A DNA stretch of 19,386 nucleotides from an uncultured Coprococcus sp. (GCA_900548315.1 URJU01000019.1:1-19386); one strand, 5' to 3'. Positions 4,886 through 12,364 are shown, counted from the first letter of the stretch. The notes: generated from the sequence alone by a model not told the origin. Numbers and translations are program-made.

Positions 4886-7333
4886 ATGAAGATGTTAGCA
4901 GATTTCGATAAGGAAGGTTTTAAGAAGGAAGTCATTACTAACGTAAAGACCCTTTTCCGCAAGCCTATCGAGGAGGCTACTCCACAGCAGGTATTCCAGG
5001 CAGTCAGCTACGCAGTTAAGGACGACATCATTGACAGATGGATTGCTACACACAAGGAGTTTGAGAAGAAGAACGTCAAGACAGTTTACTATCTGTCTAT
5101 GGAGTTCCTTATGGGTAGAGCACTCGGTAACAATCTTATCAACTTGACCTACTACGATGCAGTTAAGGAAGCACTTGATGAATTAGGATTTGATCTGAAC
5201 TTTATAGAGGATCAGGAGCCTGATGCCGCTCTGGGTAATGGCGGTCTCGGACGTCTTGCAGCCTGCTTCCTTGATTCATTGGCAACACTTGGCTATCCCG
5301 CATATGGATGTGGTATCAGATACAAGTATGGTATGTTCAAGCAGGGCATCAAGGACGGTTATCAGGTAGAGATGCCGGATGACTGGCTCAAGGACGGCAA
5401 CCCATTCGAGGTAAAGCGTTCAGAGTACGCTGTTGAGGTTAAGTTCGGTGGATATGTCAGAGTTGAGAACAAGAATGGCAGAAACTACTTTATACAGGAA
5501 GGATATCAGTCAGTTCGTGCCGTACCTTATGACCTTCCAGTCATCGGATATGGCAACAACGTTGTAAATACACTTAGAATCTGGGATGCTGAGGCAATCC
5601 AGGAGTTCTGCCTTGACTCATTTGACAAGGGTGAGTATGAGAAGGCAGTAGAGCAGCAGAACCTTGCAAAGACTATTGTCGAGGTTCTCTATCCGAATGA
5701 CAATCACTACGCAGGTAAGGAACTGAGACTGAGACAGCAGTATTTCTTCATCTCAGCTTCAGTACAGAGAGCTATCCTCAAGTTCAAGGAGCTCAACAAG
5801 GATATCCACAAGCTGCCAGAGAAGGTGACATTCCAGATGAATGATACACACCCAACAGTAGCAGTTGCCGAGCTCATGAGAATCCTCATGGATGAGGAAG
5901 GTCTTGAGTGGGATGACGCTTGGGATATCACAACAAGAACATGTGCATACACCAACCATACGATCATGGCAGAGGCTCTTGAGAAGTGGCCTATCGAGCT
6001 GTTCTCAAGATTACTTCCACGTATCTACCAGATCGTTGAGGAGATCAACAGAAGATTCGTATTAAAGATCCAGGAGATGTATCCGGGCAACCAGGATAAG
6101 GTTAAGAATATGGCAGTTCTGTACGATGGCCAGGTTAAGATGGCTCATCTTGCAATTGCAGGTTCTTACTCAGTAAACGGTGTTGCAGCTCTTCATACCA
6201 AGATCCTTGAGGAGAGAGAGCTTAAGGACTTCTACGAGATGAGACCAGAGCAGTTCAACAACAAGACAAATGGTATCACTCAGAGACGTTTCCTGCTTCA
6301 TGCTAATCCACTTCTTGCAAACTGGATCACAGACAAGATCGGTGACGAGTGGATAACCAATCTTTCACACCTTAAGAAACTTAAGGTATATGTGGATGAT
6401 GAGAAGTGCCAGCATGAGTTCATGAACATCAAGTACCAGAACAAGATCCGTCTTGCAAAGTACATCAAGGAGCATAACAATGTGGATGTAGATCCTCGTT
6501 CAATCTTCGATGTACAGGTTAAGAGACTTCATGAGTACAAGAGACAGCTCCTCAACATTCTTCACGTTATGCATCTGTATAACAGACTGAAGACAGAGCC
6601 AGAATTCGATATGTACCCAAGAACATTCATCTTTGGAGCAAAGGCATCAGCAGGCTACAAGAGAGCTAAGCTTATCATCAAGCTCATCAACTCAGTAGCA
6701 GATGTTGTCAACAACGATGCATCAATCGATGGAAAGATCAAGGTTGTATTTATAGAGAACTACAGAGTATCCAATGCCGAGATCATCTTCGCAGCAGCAG
6801 ATGTATCAGAGCAGATTTCAACAGCTTCAAGAGAGGCTTCAGGTACAGGTAACATGAAGTTCATGCTGAACGGTGCACCAACACTTGGAACTATGGACGG
6901 AGCAAATGTAGAGATCGTTGAGGAAGTTGGTATTGAGAACGCATTTATCTTCGGACTCTCAGCAGAAGAGGTTATGAAGTATGAGCGCGAGGGCGGCTAC
7001 AACCCAATGGATATCTACAATAACAACCAGGCTGTAAGAAGAGTTCTCACACAGCTTATCGATGGCACTTATGCAAAGGATGATCCGGACAGATTCAGAG
7101 ATCTCTATGATTCTCTCACAAAGGAAGATGTATACTTCATCCTTAAGGACTTCGATTCATATGCAGAGGCTCAGCAGAAGGTTGACAAGGCATACCAGGA
7201 TGAGAAGGGCTGGGCAAAGATGGCTATGCTCAACACAGCATGCGCTGGAAAGTTCTCATCAGACAGAACTATCGAGGAGTATGCAAAGGAGATCTGGAAG
7301 CTTAAGAAGGTTAAGGTTTCACTTGACAAGTAA
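4886..7333 (+). CDS. glgP: Glycogen/alpha-glucan phosphorylase (GT35)
   Basis: Cytoplasmic, PLP-dependent phosphorolysis of alpha-1,4-glucan to glucose-1-phosphate. The protein has about 815 residues, the normal family length. The PLP-lysine motif EASGTGNMKF places the cofactor lysine at about residue 658, followed by the conserved LNGAPTLGTMDGANVEI block. Other family signatures are YYLSMEFLMGR, DAALGNGGLGRLAACFLDS, MNDTHPT and QVKRLHEYKRQ. Start choice is uncertain: the AGGAGG site (4869-4874) lies two bases before an ATG at 4877 and eleven before the ATG at 4886, and the latter is chosen. Codon use is strongly biased (AAG, AAC, ATC, CTT), unlike the AT-rich gene downstream, which suggests high expression. 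It is a single-gene unit with its own promoter and terminator. Malto-oligosaccharide preference cannot be excluded from sequence. Confidence 0.97.
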   Translation: MKMLADFDKEGFKKEVITNVKTLFRKPIEEATPQQVFQAVSYAVKDDIIDRWIATHKEFEKKNVKTVYYLSMEFLMGRALGNNLINLTYYDAVKEALDELGFDLNFIEDQEPDAALGNGGLGRLAACFLDSLATLGYPAYGCGIRYKYGMFKQGIKDGYQVEMPDDWLKDGNPFEVKRSEYAVEVKFGGYVRVENKNGRNYFIQEGYQSVRAVPYDLPVIGYGNNVVNTLRIWDAEAIQEFCLDSFDKGEYEKAVEQQNLAKTIVEVLYPNDNHYAGKELRLRQQYFFISASVQRAILKFKELNKDIHKLPEKVTFQMNDTHPTVAVAELMRILMDEEGLEWDDAWDITTRTCAYTNHTIMAEALEKWPIELFSRLLPRIYQIVEEINRRFVLKIQEMYPGNQDKVKNMAVLYDGQVKMAHLAIAGSYSVNGVAALHTKILEERELKDFYEMRPEQFNNKTNGITQRRFLLHANPLLANWITDKIGDEWITNLSHLKKLKVYVDDEKCQHEFMNIKYQNKIRLAKYIKEHNNVDVDPRSIFDVQVKRLHEYKRQLLNILHVMHLYNRLKTEPEFDMYPRTFIFGAKASAGYKRAKLIIKLINSVADVVNNDASIDGKIKVVFIENYRVSNAEIIFAAADVSEQISTASREASGTGNMKFMLNGAPTLGTMDGANVEIVEEVGIENAFIFGLSAEEVMKYEREGGYNPMDIYNNNQAVRRVLTQLIDGTYAKDDPDRFRDLYDSLTKEDVYFILKDFDSYAEAQQKVDKAYQDEKGWAKMAMLNTACAGKFSSDRTIEEYAKEIWKLKKVKVSLDK

Positions 7334-7362
7334 TTTATATTTATCAATATAGAATGCAGCAG

Positions 7363-7404
7363 GGGCTGCCGGAATTCGCGTAAGATTCTGGCAGCCCTTT
7401 GTTT
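7363..7404 (+). terminator. Intrinsic terminator of glgP
   Basis: A 13-bp stem, GGGCTGCCGGAAT (7363-7375) with ATTCTGGCAGCCC (7385-7397), containing one G-T wobble and a 9-base loop. It is followed by TTTGTTT and lies 30 bases after the stop codon. Confidence 0.9.
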
Positions 7405-7445
7405 GCATGTGTGCCACCTGATATTAGATTGTTGAAAGTAAAAAC

Positions 7446-7477
7446 ATGTCGTTTATGAAGAAATAATGTCGTTAATG
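7446..7477 (+). promoter_or_regulatory. Direct-repeat operator-like site upstream of an orphan gene
   Basis: ATGTCGTTTATG (7446-7457) and ATGTCGTTAATG (7466-7477) differ at one base and are spaced exactly 20 bases apart, about two helical turns. The second ends nine bases before the predicted -35 at 7487. This arrangement is typical of binding by a head-to-tail regulator dimer, such as a response regulator. The regulator is unknown. Confidence 0.5.
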
Positions 7478-7486
7478 CATGTTGGA

Positions 7487-7515
7487 TTGTACTTGCGTTT
7501 CTTCTCAGATATAAT
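7487..7515 (+). promoter_or_regulatory. Predicted promoter of the orphan gene
   Basis: A perfect -10 TATAAT (7510-7515) with a poor -35 TTGTAC (7487-7492) at a 17-base spacer. A weak -35 behind a direct-repeat site suits an activated promoter. A strong AGGAGG (7521-7526) follows at once but has no convincing start codon at normal spacing. Confidence 0.5.
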
Positions 7516-7601
7516 GTAGAAGGAGGTGGCAGGATAAAGCTTGAAATACATGGGGTTACCTAAAACCGATAATAAATGAAAGAATATAATAGGAGAGAAG
7601 A

Positions 7602-8417
7602 ATGGCAAGAAATATTCAGAGGGAGTTTGTAAAATATTATAAAGAAAGGCTGGCATCACTTGGATTTATCAAAGTGAAGGGAAGACAGCCGTATTTTGTT
7701 AGGGTTATAAATGATGAGATATTGCATATTTTAACACTTGATACTGGCATGTCAGCAAAAGATGGTTACAAGGTAGCACATCTGGAATGTGGGTTAGCAA
7801 CGGTATACAGGCAGGAGATTAATTTTTCTGTTACACCTAAACATAATAATGATTGGTTGGTGGATTATACAAAATTTTTTAGAAAAAAGAATTTCCCAAA
7901 TCAGGTAATAGAATATCCAAGAGATCTAAAAATGTACTATTACAAAGAAGAGACAATGGATGAAATCATAGGGGAAATGTGGATAGGGATAAGTGATATG
8001 ATTAAAGAATTTGATAATGTTCAAAACATGGAAAACACGCTTAATTGGTTGATGAGATATAACCCAGGCAATATCATACAGTCAGACTGGAGTTTGACTG
8101 ATGATTGTATAGCAGAAGAATCGTTATACTATTTAAGAAAAAAGTTCCCGTTAAGTGCATTTCAGCAAAATTTTGATGAATTAAAAAATGAAGTAATTAA
8201 TAGTCCTTTGGTCGGTGATGAAAAAGAAAAAGAGTTAAAAGAAGTAAAAGAATGGGAGAACGAACTATATAAAGATAGGGCAGAAATGCAAATTAATCAG
8301 CAAAACTATGAACAGGGCATGCAATTATTGAGAGAACACTATGATAGAAACATAGAATATCTCAATGGTATGGGAATTGACGTGGAGAGAAGAGATATCA
8401 CAGATTTGTTTGATTAG
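7602..8417 (+). CDS. Uncharacterised protein, AT-rich
   Basis: A 271-residue soluble protein with no signal peptide or membrane segment. The ATG at 7602 has AGGAG six bases upstream. The N terminus (helix with REFVKYYKERLASLGF, then strands around YFVRVINDEILHILTLD) resembles small domains of the DUF4304 type, in which a short helix precedes an 'F.r.' beta-sheet; this is a loose impression. The C-terminal third (about 195-260) is charged and helical, possibly a coiled coil. Codon use is markedly AT-rich (many AAA, ATA, TTA, AAT), unlike the neighbouring glgP and cellulase genes, suggesting acquisition by transfer or low expression. It is transcribed alone. No function assigned. Confidence 0.8.
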   Translation: MARNIQREFVKYYKERLASLGFIKVKGRQPYFVRVINDEILHILTLDTGMSAKDGYKVAHLECGLATVYRQEINFSVTPKHNNDWLVDYTKFFRKKNFPNQVIEYPRDLKMYYYKEETMDEIIGEMWIGISDMIKEFDNVQNMENTLNWLMRYNPGNIIQSDWSLTDDCIAEESLYYLRKKFPLSAFQQNFDELKNEVINSPLVGDEKEKELKEVKEWENELYKDRAEMQINQQNYEQGMQLLREHYDRNIEYLNGMGIDVERRDITDLFD

Positions 8418-8448
8418 TTGTCGTAGAGTTATACAATTGTTGTAAATC

Positions 8449-8478
8449 TTGTCAACCCCTCTGTAGCTATGGTATGAT
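8449..8478 (+). promoter_or_regulatory. Predicted sigma-A promoter of the cellulase gene
   Basis: -35 TTGTCA (8449-8454), 18-base spacer, -10 TATGAT (8473-8478). Transcription should begin near 8485. An in-frame ATG at 8474 therefore lies inside the -10 and cannot be the start codon. Confidence 0.65.
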
Positions 8479-8489
8479 AAATATATATG

Positions 8490-8545
8490 GTTTTCGCGGG
8501 AAACGAATGGCACCGGCAATTTGCCTAAGGCGAATTTGCAGGGTC
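8490..8545 (+). promoter_or_regulatory. Structured 5' leader of the cellulase mRNA
   Basis: Two hairpins fill the roughly 88-base leader. Hairpin 1 is GTTTTC (8490-8495) with GGAAAC (8499-8504) and a GCG loop. Hairpin 2 pairs GCAATTTGCC (8516-8525) with GGCGAATTTGC (8529-8539): ten pairs including one G-T wobble, one bulged T (8535) and a TAA loop. Flanking ACC (8512-8514) and GGT (8542-8544) extend it. A single-stranded AAAAAGGGGG ribosome site follows at 8554-8562. The size and compactness suit a regulatory RNA, but I cannot match it to a riboswitch class. Confidence 0.5.
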
Positions 8546-8572
8546 AGTATTCAAAAAGGGGGTTATATACAT

Positions 8573-9643
8573 ATGAAAAGAAGAAGAGTATGGCAGAGAA
8601 TCGTTTCACTTCTGCTGGTATTTGTCATGGTATTTACGGTGGCAGTGATCCAGCCGGATGTAGATGCATTTGCTGCGGCAAAGACGCCGGTGGCAACCCA
8701 TGGAAGACTGTCAGTGAAGGGTGCGGATCTGGTGGATGCAAAGGGCAGAAAGTTCCAGCTCAGAGGAGTCAGCACCCATGGGATCAACTGGGATGTGGGA
8801 TATCCGTATGTGAATAAGGCTGCATTCCAGACACTTCGCGATGACTGGGGGGCGAATGCCGTTCGTCTTGCCATGTATACGTCAGAGTACAATGGATATT
8901 GTTCTGGCGGAAACCAGCTTGCGCTCAGAATGCAGATATACAAGGGCGTGAAGTACGCAACAGAGCTTGGAATGTACGTCATAATTGACTGGCATATACT
9001 GAATGATGGAAATCCTATGACACAACTTGCCCAGGCAAAGTCATTTTTCATGATGATGTCAAAAAACTTCAGCAGACAGAACAATATCATATACGAGATC
9101 TGCAATGAGCCAAATGGATGCAGCTGGACATCAATCAAGTCATATGCAGCACAGGTTATAAAGGTTATCAGAAAATATGACAAGAACGGTATAATAGTCG
9201 TAGGCACACCTACATGGTCCCAGCTGGGGTCAGATGGAACCCATAACGAGGTTGCAGACAGTCCGATAAGAGGGTACAGGAATATCATGTATTCACTTCA
9301 TTTCTATGCAAATGAATGGAGTCATAACAAGTATCTCCCGGCAAAGCTTGCGTATGCGAGGAAAAAGGGGATAGCGGTCATGGTAACTGAGTATGGAATG
9401 TCGGCTGCAAGCGGCGGCGGTGGCATAAGTGCTGCGAATATGAAAAAGTGGTTTGCAAGGCTGGACAAATACAACATAAGTTATTTCTGCTGGAGCCTTT
9501 CCAACAAGAATGAATCATGTTCTCTGTTGTCGTATAAGACACGCAAGACGAGCAAGTGGAAGACCTCTGAGCTGTCGGCAGCTGGAAGATATATCAGATC
9601 GGCATACAGAGCGAGAAGAAAGGCTCTTGGAAGCAAAGCCTGA
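8573..9643 (+). CDS. Secreted GH5 endo-beta-1,4-glucanase (cellulase)
   Basis: Retaining glycoside hydrolase, 356 residues, predicted to cut internal beta-1,4-glucosidic bonds of cellulose or related beta-glucans outside the cell. The N terminus is a signal peptide: MKRRR, hydrophobic core about 10-26, likely cleavage near AFA/AAK at about 34-36. Family motifs: LRGVSTHG (63-70), NAVRLAMY (95-102), IIDWHILND (137-145), YEICNEPNG with acid/base Glu179, LHFYAN (242-247) and VTEYG with nucleophile Glu273. This pattern fits the GH5_2 bacterial cellulases. No carbohydrate-binding module, dockerin or anchor is present; the tail is short and basic. The ATG at 8573 is chosen for its signal peptide and the GGGGG site ten bases upstream. 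The GH94 enzyme at 12365-14848 could consume its products. Confidence 0.93.
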   Translation: MKRRRVWQRIVSLLLVFVMVFTVAVIQPDVDAFAAAKTPVATHGRLSVKGADLVDAKGRKFQLRGVSTHGINWDVGYPYVNKAAFQTLRDDWGANAVRLAMYTSEYNGYCSGGNQLALRMQIYKGVKYATELGMYVIIDWHILNDGNPMTQLAQAKSFFMMMSKNFSRQNNIIYEICNEPNGCSWTSIKSYAAQVIKVIRKYDKNGIIVVGTPTWSQLGSDGTHNEVADSPIRGYRNIMYSLHFYANEWSHNKYLPAKLAYARKKGIAVMVTEYGMSAASGGGGISAANMKKWFARLDKYNISYFCWSLSNKNESCSLLSYKTRKTSKWKTSELSAAGRYIRSAYRARRKALGSKA

Positions 9644-9688
9644 CAGGCTTGATGCAGACACAAACTTTGGCTTGTTGCCTGCGCAAAT

Positions 9689-9737
9689 AAAAAGCCGGAA
9701 TACAGAATGAAATGAATCATCTGTATCCCGGCTTTTT
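9689..9737. terminator. Bidirectional terminator between cellulase and cold-shock genes
   Basis: An 18-bp stem, AAAAAGCCGGAATACAGA (9689-9706) with TCTGTATCCCGGCTTTTT (9720-9737), has one A-C mismatch and a 13-base loop. A runs on one side and T runs on the other make it usable for both converging genes. Confidence 0.92.
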
Positions 9738-9793
9738 CAGTGACCTGAAAGTCATCTTGATGATGTGGTATACCACATGTCAGTGCCAGCTAA

Positions 9794-10009
9794 TTAAGCT
9801 ACAACTGTTACGTTTGTTGCTCTCTCCTTAGAAGCATCCTTAGGATCTGCCTCTACATCGAAAGAAACCTTCTGTCCCTCGTTAAGAGTCTTATATCCAT
9901 CAGCGTTGATAGCTGAAAAATGAACAAATACGTCCTTTCCTGTCTCATCGTCTGAGATGAATCCATAACCCTTTTCTCCGTTGAACCACTTGACTGTACC
10001 GTTCTTCAT
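9794..10009 (-). CDS. csp: Cold-shock domain protein (CspA family)
   Basis: A 71-residue single cold-shock domain, a small RNA/ssDNA-binding beta-barrel that acts as an RNA chaperone. The RNP1-like KGYGFIS and RNP2-like VFVHFSAI motifs and the WFNGEKGYGF opening are all present; length is standard. The ATG at 10009 is used, not the adjacent in-frame GTG at 10012, because AGGAGGT (10023-10017 on the minus strand) is seven bases upstream of it. Its promoter is about 140 bases further up, leaving a long 5' UTR as is usual for csp genes. Confidence 0.96.
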   Translation of the reverse strand: MKNGTVKWFNGEKGYGFISDDETGKDVFVHFSAINADGYKTLNEGQKVSFDVEADPKDASKERATNVTVVA

Positions 10010-10145
10010 CACGAGTACCTCCTAAAATATTGAAATTTTGTACTCAATGAAAACACTACAATATACCCTATAGAGAATATCTTACAGAGAATACTCTAAA
10101 GAAAAGTTTACCTTATATAGCAATCGAACCGTTAATCTTGAATAC
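10010..10145 (-). promoter_or_regulatory. Long 5' UTR of the cold-shock gene
   Basis: About 135 AT-rich bases lie between the predicted start site (near 10145) and the ATG. Two near-identical stretches, AGAGAATA and AGAGAATAC on the plus strand, lie about 20 bases apart (around 10073-10095). In E. coli, cspA UTRs of this length act as temperature-sensitive switches; the same role here is inference. Confidence 0.4.
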
Positions 10146-10151
10146 GCTACT

Positions 10152-10180
10152 ATCATATTATGTCATGTTCCATTTGTCAA
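10152..10180 (-). promoter_or_regulatory. Predicted sigma-A promoter of the cold-shock gene
   Basis: On the minus strand: perfect -35 TTGACA (10180-10175), 17-base spacer, -10 TATGAT (10157-10152). Between this point and the SpoIID-like gene start (10181-10381) I see a TGTCGT box at 10228, two purine-rich ribosome-site-like stretches and no confident forward promoter. Confidence 0.75.
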
Positions 10181-10381
10181 TAAATGATATTATTAAAAAT
10201 CCTTTCTTAAATTCCGGGTAAAAGAGATGTCGTTTTGAAGGGTAACAGTGAGTTTGACAGGGATCATATAATTGAAGGATTTTGGATATACATAGTACAA
10301 GGGGAGGATATGCTGCTAGATGTAGAAAAGGGGTTAAAACGGCATATGAAATATACAGAACGTTATAACAAGGGGGAGAAT

Positions 10382-11329
10382 ATGCAGAAAGTAAGAAAGA
10401 TCATAATTGGAATTGCAGGTGCTGTCGTGATATCATACATTATCTCTGCGGTATATGCTAAATGCAGATATTCTGCCAGTCTTTCAGAAAGAGAACCTAG
10501 TGGAAAGAGTGTATGTATATATGAAGATGGACAATATGAGCTGATAGATGTTGAAGATCATATAGAGACTATATTGTTGGGTGTGATGCAGGATAACTGG
10601 AGTGACGAGATGCTGAAGACTATGGCGGTTATATTGCGCACCGGAATGTATTATCAGATGGAGTCAAAAAATATGTCTCAAGCGGGAAATACAAATCTTA
10701 TAAACGAGTCAGAGCTTAGAGAAATAAGATATACATATAATGAACTCAGGCAAATGTGGGGGGATGGGTATAAGGATGCGGTCCAGCGTTCCAGATCGGC
10801 TGTTTTGGATACCCGAGGAGTGGTGATCCGATACGATGGAAAAGTGATTCTTCCTGTATACCATATTGTGAGCGTGGGGCATACAGTTAGTGCAGAAGAA
10901 TTGTACGGATATGACATCCCATACTTAAGACAGGTTGACAGTGATGCAGACAGAATTGCTCCTGAGTTCTCAACAACAGAGATGTTCAGTGAGGATCGGC
11001 TAAGAAAGATATTTGCCAGATGGCTGGATAAAAATGTGGAAGGGGGTAATGATAAAGTCTGTGTGTTGCGGGCAACAGAGTCAGGATTTGCAAAAACAAT
11101 AAGTGTATTTGGAAGAGAGATAGATGCTGAGGATTTCTGCAGACAACTGGGTTTAGCGTCGGCAAATGTACATATAGACAGACCAGGGGATGATTATCGG
11201 GTCATAACCATCGGGGTGGGGAACTCTCTCGGGATGTCTCTTTATGGTGCGGAGATATTAGCCGCAAATGGGGAGAGTTATGATGAGATCATTCGGTATT
11301 ACTATACAGGGGTGACGGTATCAAAATAA
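10382..11329 (+). CDS. spoIID: SpoIID/LytB-domain protein, active-site-degenerate
   Basis: A 315-residue protein with one N-terminal membrane helix (about 6-25) and an external SpoIID/LytB domain. In sporulating Firmicutes SpoIID is a lytic transglycosylase that drives forespore engulfment. Family landmarks: VEDHIETILLGVMQDNW with DEMLK and RT (57-87), YHIVSVGHT where FHSTSGGxT-like sequence is usual, IPYLRQVDS, and GVGNSLGMSLYGA near the end. An ungapped alignment to remembered B. subtilis SpoIID puts Val68 at the catalytic Glu88. The usual GHGVGMSQYGA reads GNSLGMSLYGA, losing its His and Gln. Start: ATG at 10382 behind AGGGGGAG, placing the membrane helix at the N terminus. ATG 10310 (also with a ribosome site) or TTG 10235 are alternatives. 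The next gene is SpoIIQ-like, the gene order known in Clostridioides difficile. Confidence 0.85.
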   Translation: MQKVRKIIIGIAGAVVISYIISAVYAKCRYSASLSEREPSGKSVCIYEDGQYELIDVEDHIETILLGVMQDNWSDEMLKTMAVILRTGMYYQMESKNMSQAGNTNLINESELREIRYTYNELRQMWGDGYKDAVQRSRSAVLDTRGVVIRYDGKVILPVYHIVSVGHTVSAEELYGYDIPYLRQVDSDADRIAPEFSTTEMFSEDRLRKIFARWLDKNVEGGNDKVCVLRATESGFAKTISVFGREIDAEDFCRQLGLASANVHIDRPGDDYRVITIGVGNSLGMSLYGAEILAANGESYDEIIRYYYTGVTVSK

Positions 11330-11420
11330 CTCGCTATAAAACAGAACCTTATCAGAGAAAATTTGCAGTGCTTGTATAATTGTAAAATTATATGTGCATG
11401 CTACAGATGAGGTGATGAAT

Positions 11421-12227
11421 ATGAAGAAATTTTTGAGCGGAGTAAAGAAAAATATATTTTATATCTCGCTCATCACGGGCATGGCAGTGCTTGTGACTGT
11501 GTTGGGACTTTATAACGCAAAGACCAGTTCAAAAGAAAAAGTAATTGAGATCGGACAGAATACACCATACGAGGATACATCAGAGACAGAAATGCAGGCA
11601 AAAGAGACTCTGAGTGGAAAGGACAAGGACACCACAGCATCGGAGACATCTGCCTCAAATGAAAATACAGATATTGATGATGCAGAAAGTGAATCGGAAG
11701 GAACTACAGAACCGAGCAATATGGATTCAGAGGAGATGCAGGATACAGCAGATGGAGATTTCGATGATGTGTCAGAGACATCATCGGATATGTCTGGAGA
11801 AACGACATTAAACTATGATCCTAAAGAGAGCATCAGTTGGCCTCTGGCTGGAAATGTAATAATTCCGTACAGTATGGATACCACAGTGTATTTTGAGACA
11901 TTAAAGGAGTACAAATGCAGTCCGGCAATGGTGATTGAGGCAAAGACTGGTGACGAGGTAAAAGCAGTATATAAATGTAAGGTAGCTGAGGTATCAAGCA
12001 ATTCAGAGCTTGGCAATTATGTAAAGCTTGATCTGGGAAATGACTATATAGTAACCCTTGGACAGCTTCAGGATGTTAAGACTGCCCTCGGTGAATATCT
12101 TGAAGCGGGCGATATTGTTGGAACTGTCGGTGCGCCAAGTAGATTTTACAGCAAAGAGGGAACAAATCTCTACTTTGCGATAGAAAAAGATGGAAATCCA
12201 GTAGATCCTATGTTGCTGATCCAGTAG
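11421..12227 (+). CDS. spoIIQ: SpoIIQ-like M23/LytM-domain protein without zinc ligands
   Basis: A 268-residue, single-pass membrane protein: helix at about 11-31, then an acidic Ser/Thr/Glu/Asp-rich linker (about 35-135), then a LytM-fold domain starting SISWPLAGNVI and ending NLYFAIEKDGNPVDPMLLIQ. SpoIIQ spans the forespore membrane and forms a channel complex with SpoIIIAH. The M23 zinc ligands appear gone: the HxGxD region reads KCSPAMVIEA, the HL of the YxHL motif reads QL, and HLHF reads NLYF. It is therefore probably structural, as in B. subtilis SpoIIQ, which has also lost part of its site. Start ATG 11421 has GAGGTG six bases upstream; in-frame ATGs at 11394 and 11415 fit worse. It lies 91 bases after spoIID and ends at a strong terminator. 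Confidence 0.82.
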   Translation: MKKFLSGVKKNIFYISLITGMAVLVTVLGLYNAKTSSKEKVIEIGQNTPYEDTSETEMQAKETLSGKDKDTTASETSASNENTDIDDAESESEGTTEPSNMDSEEMQDTADGDFDDVSETSSDMSGETTLNYDPKESISWPLAGNVIIPYSMDTTVYFETLKEYKCSPAMVIEAKTGDEVKAVYKCKVAEVSSNSELGNYVKLDLGNDYIVTLGQLQDVKTALGEYLEAGDIVGTVGAPSRFYSKEGTNLYFAIEKDGNPVDPMLLIQ

Positions 12228-12233
12228 CTATCT

Positions 12234-12269
12234 GGGGGTCAGGCACCTCCGTCCCCCGAAGGGGGACGG
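12234..12269 (+). repeat. REP-like GC-rich intergenic repeat, copy 3, with added hairpin
   Basis: GGGGGTCAGGCACCTCCGTC followed by CCCC (12234-12257) begins six bases after the spoIIQ-like stop codon. It is an inverted copy of 1863-1885 with one base changed. Its right half is followed by an inverted partial copy, giving a 9-bp hairpin: CCGTCCCCC (12249-12257) with GGGGGACGG (12261-12269), loop GAA. Confidence 0.75.
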
Positions 12270-12275
12270 GCATAA

Positions 12276-12316
12276 AAAACAGCCATCTCTGCGGTTAAAA
12301 CAGAGATGGCTGTTTT
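12276..12316. terminator. Bidirectional terminator between spoIIQ-like and GH94 genes
   Basis: A perfect 16-bp stem, AAAACAGCCATCTCTG (12276-12291) with CAGAGATGGCTGTTTT (12301-12316), and a 9-base loop. It is flanked by A on the left and T on the right and sits between two converging genes. Confidence 0.95.
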
Positions 12317-12364
12317 CATATGTATGTTATATCTGTATCACAGCAAGCTGTGATATGTAAGGTA

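Noticed and set aside
7541..7579. Possible 12-codon leader peptide before the orphan gene
   Set aside because: The TTG start lies 14 bases from the AGGAGG at 7521-7526, too far. No attenuator-type structure is seen.
8485..8550. Cellulase leader as a c-di-GMP-I riboswitch
   Set aside because: It has a CCTAAGG string reminiscent of that class, but the conserved GGACGCAAAGCC core and GNRA-receptor layout are absent.
8474..8572. Upstream in-frame ATG extending the cellulase by 33 residues
   Set aside because: It lies inside the predicted -10, has no ribosome site and would bury the signal peptide. The ATG at 8573 has both features.
8563..9288. 241-codon open frame on the minus strand
   Set aside because: Fully antisense to the GH5 cellulase, whose catalytic motifs are certain; no ribosome site and no recognisable protein.
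10235..10381. Upstream TTG (10235) and ATG (10310) starts for the SpoIID-like gene
   Set aside because: They add a cytoplasmic stretch not typical of SpoIID. ATG 10310 does have a purine-rich site, so it stays a possible alternative.
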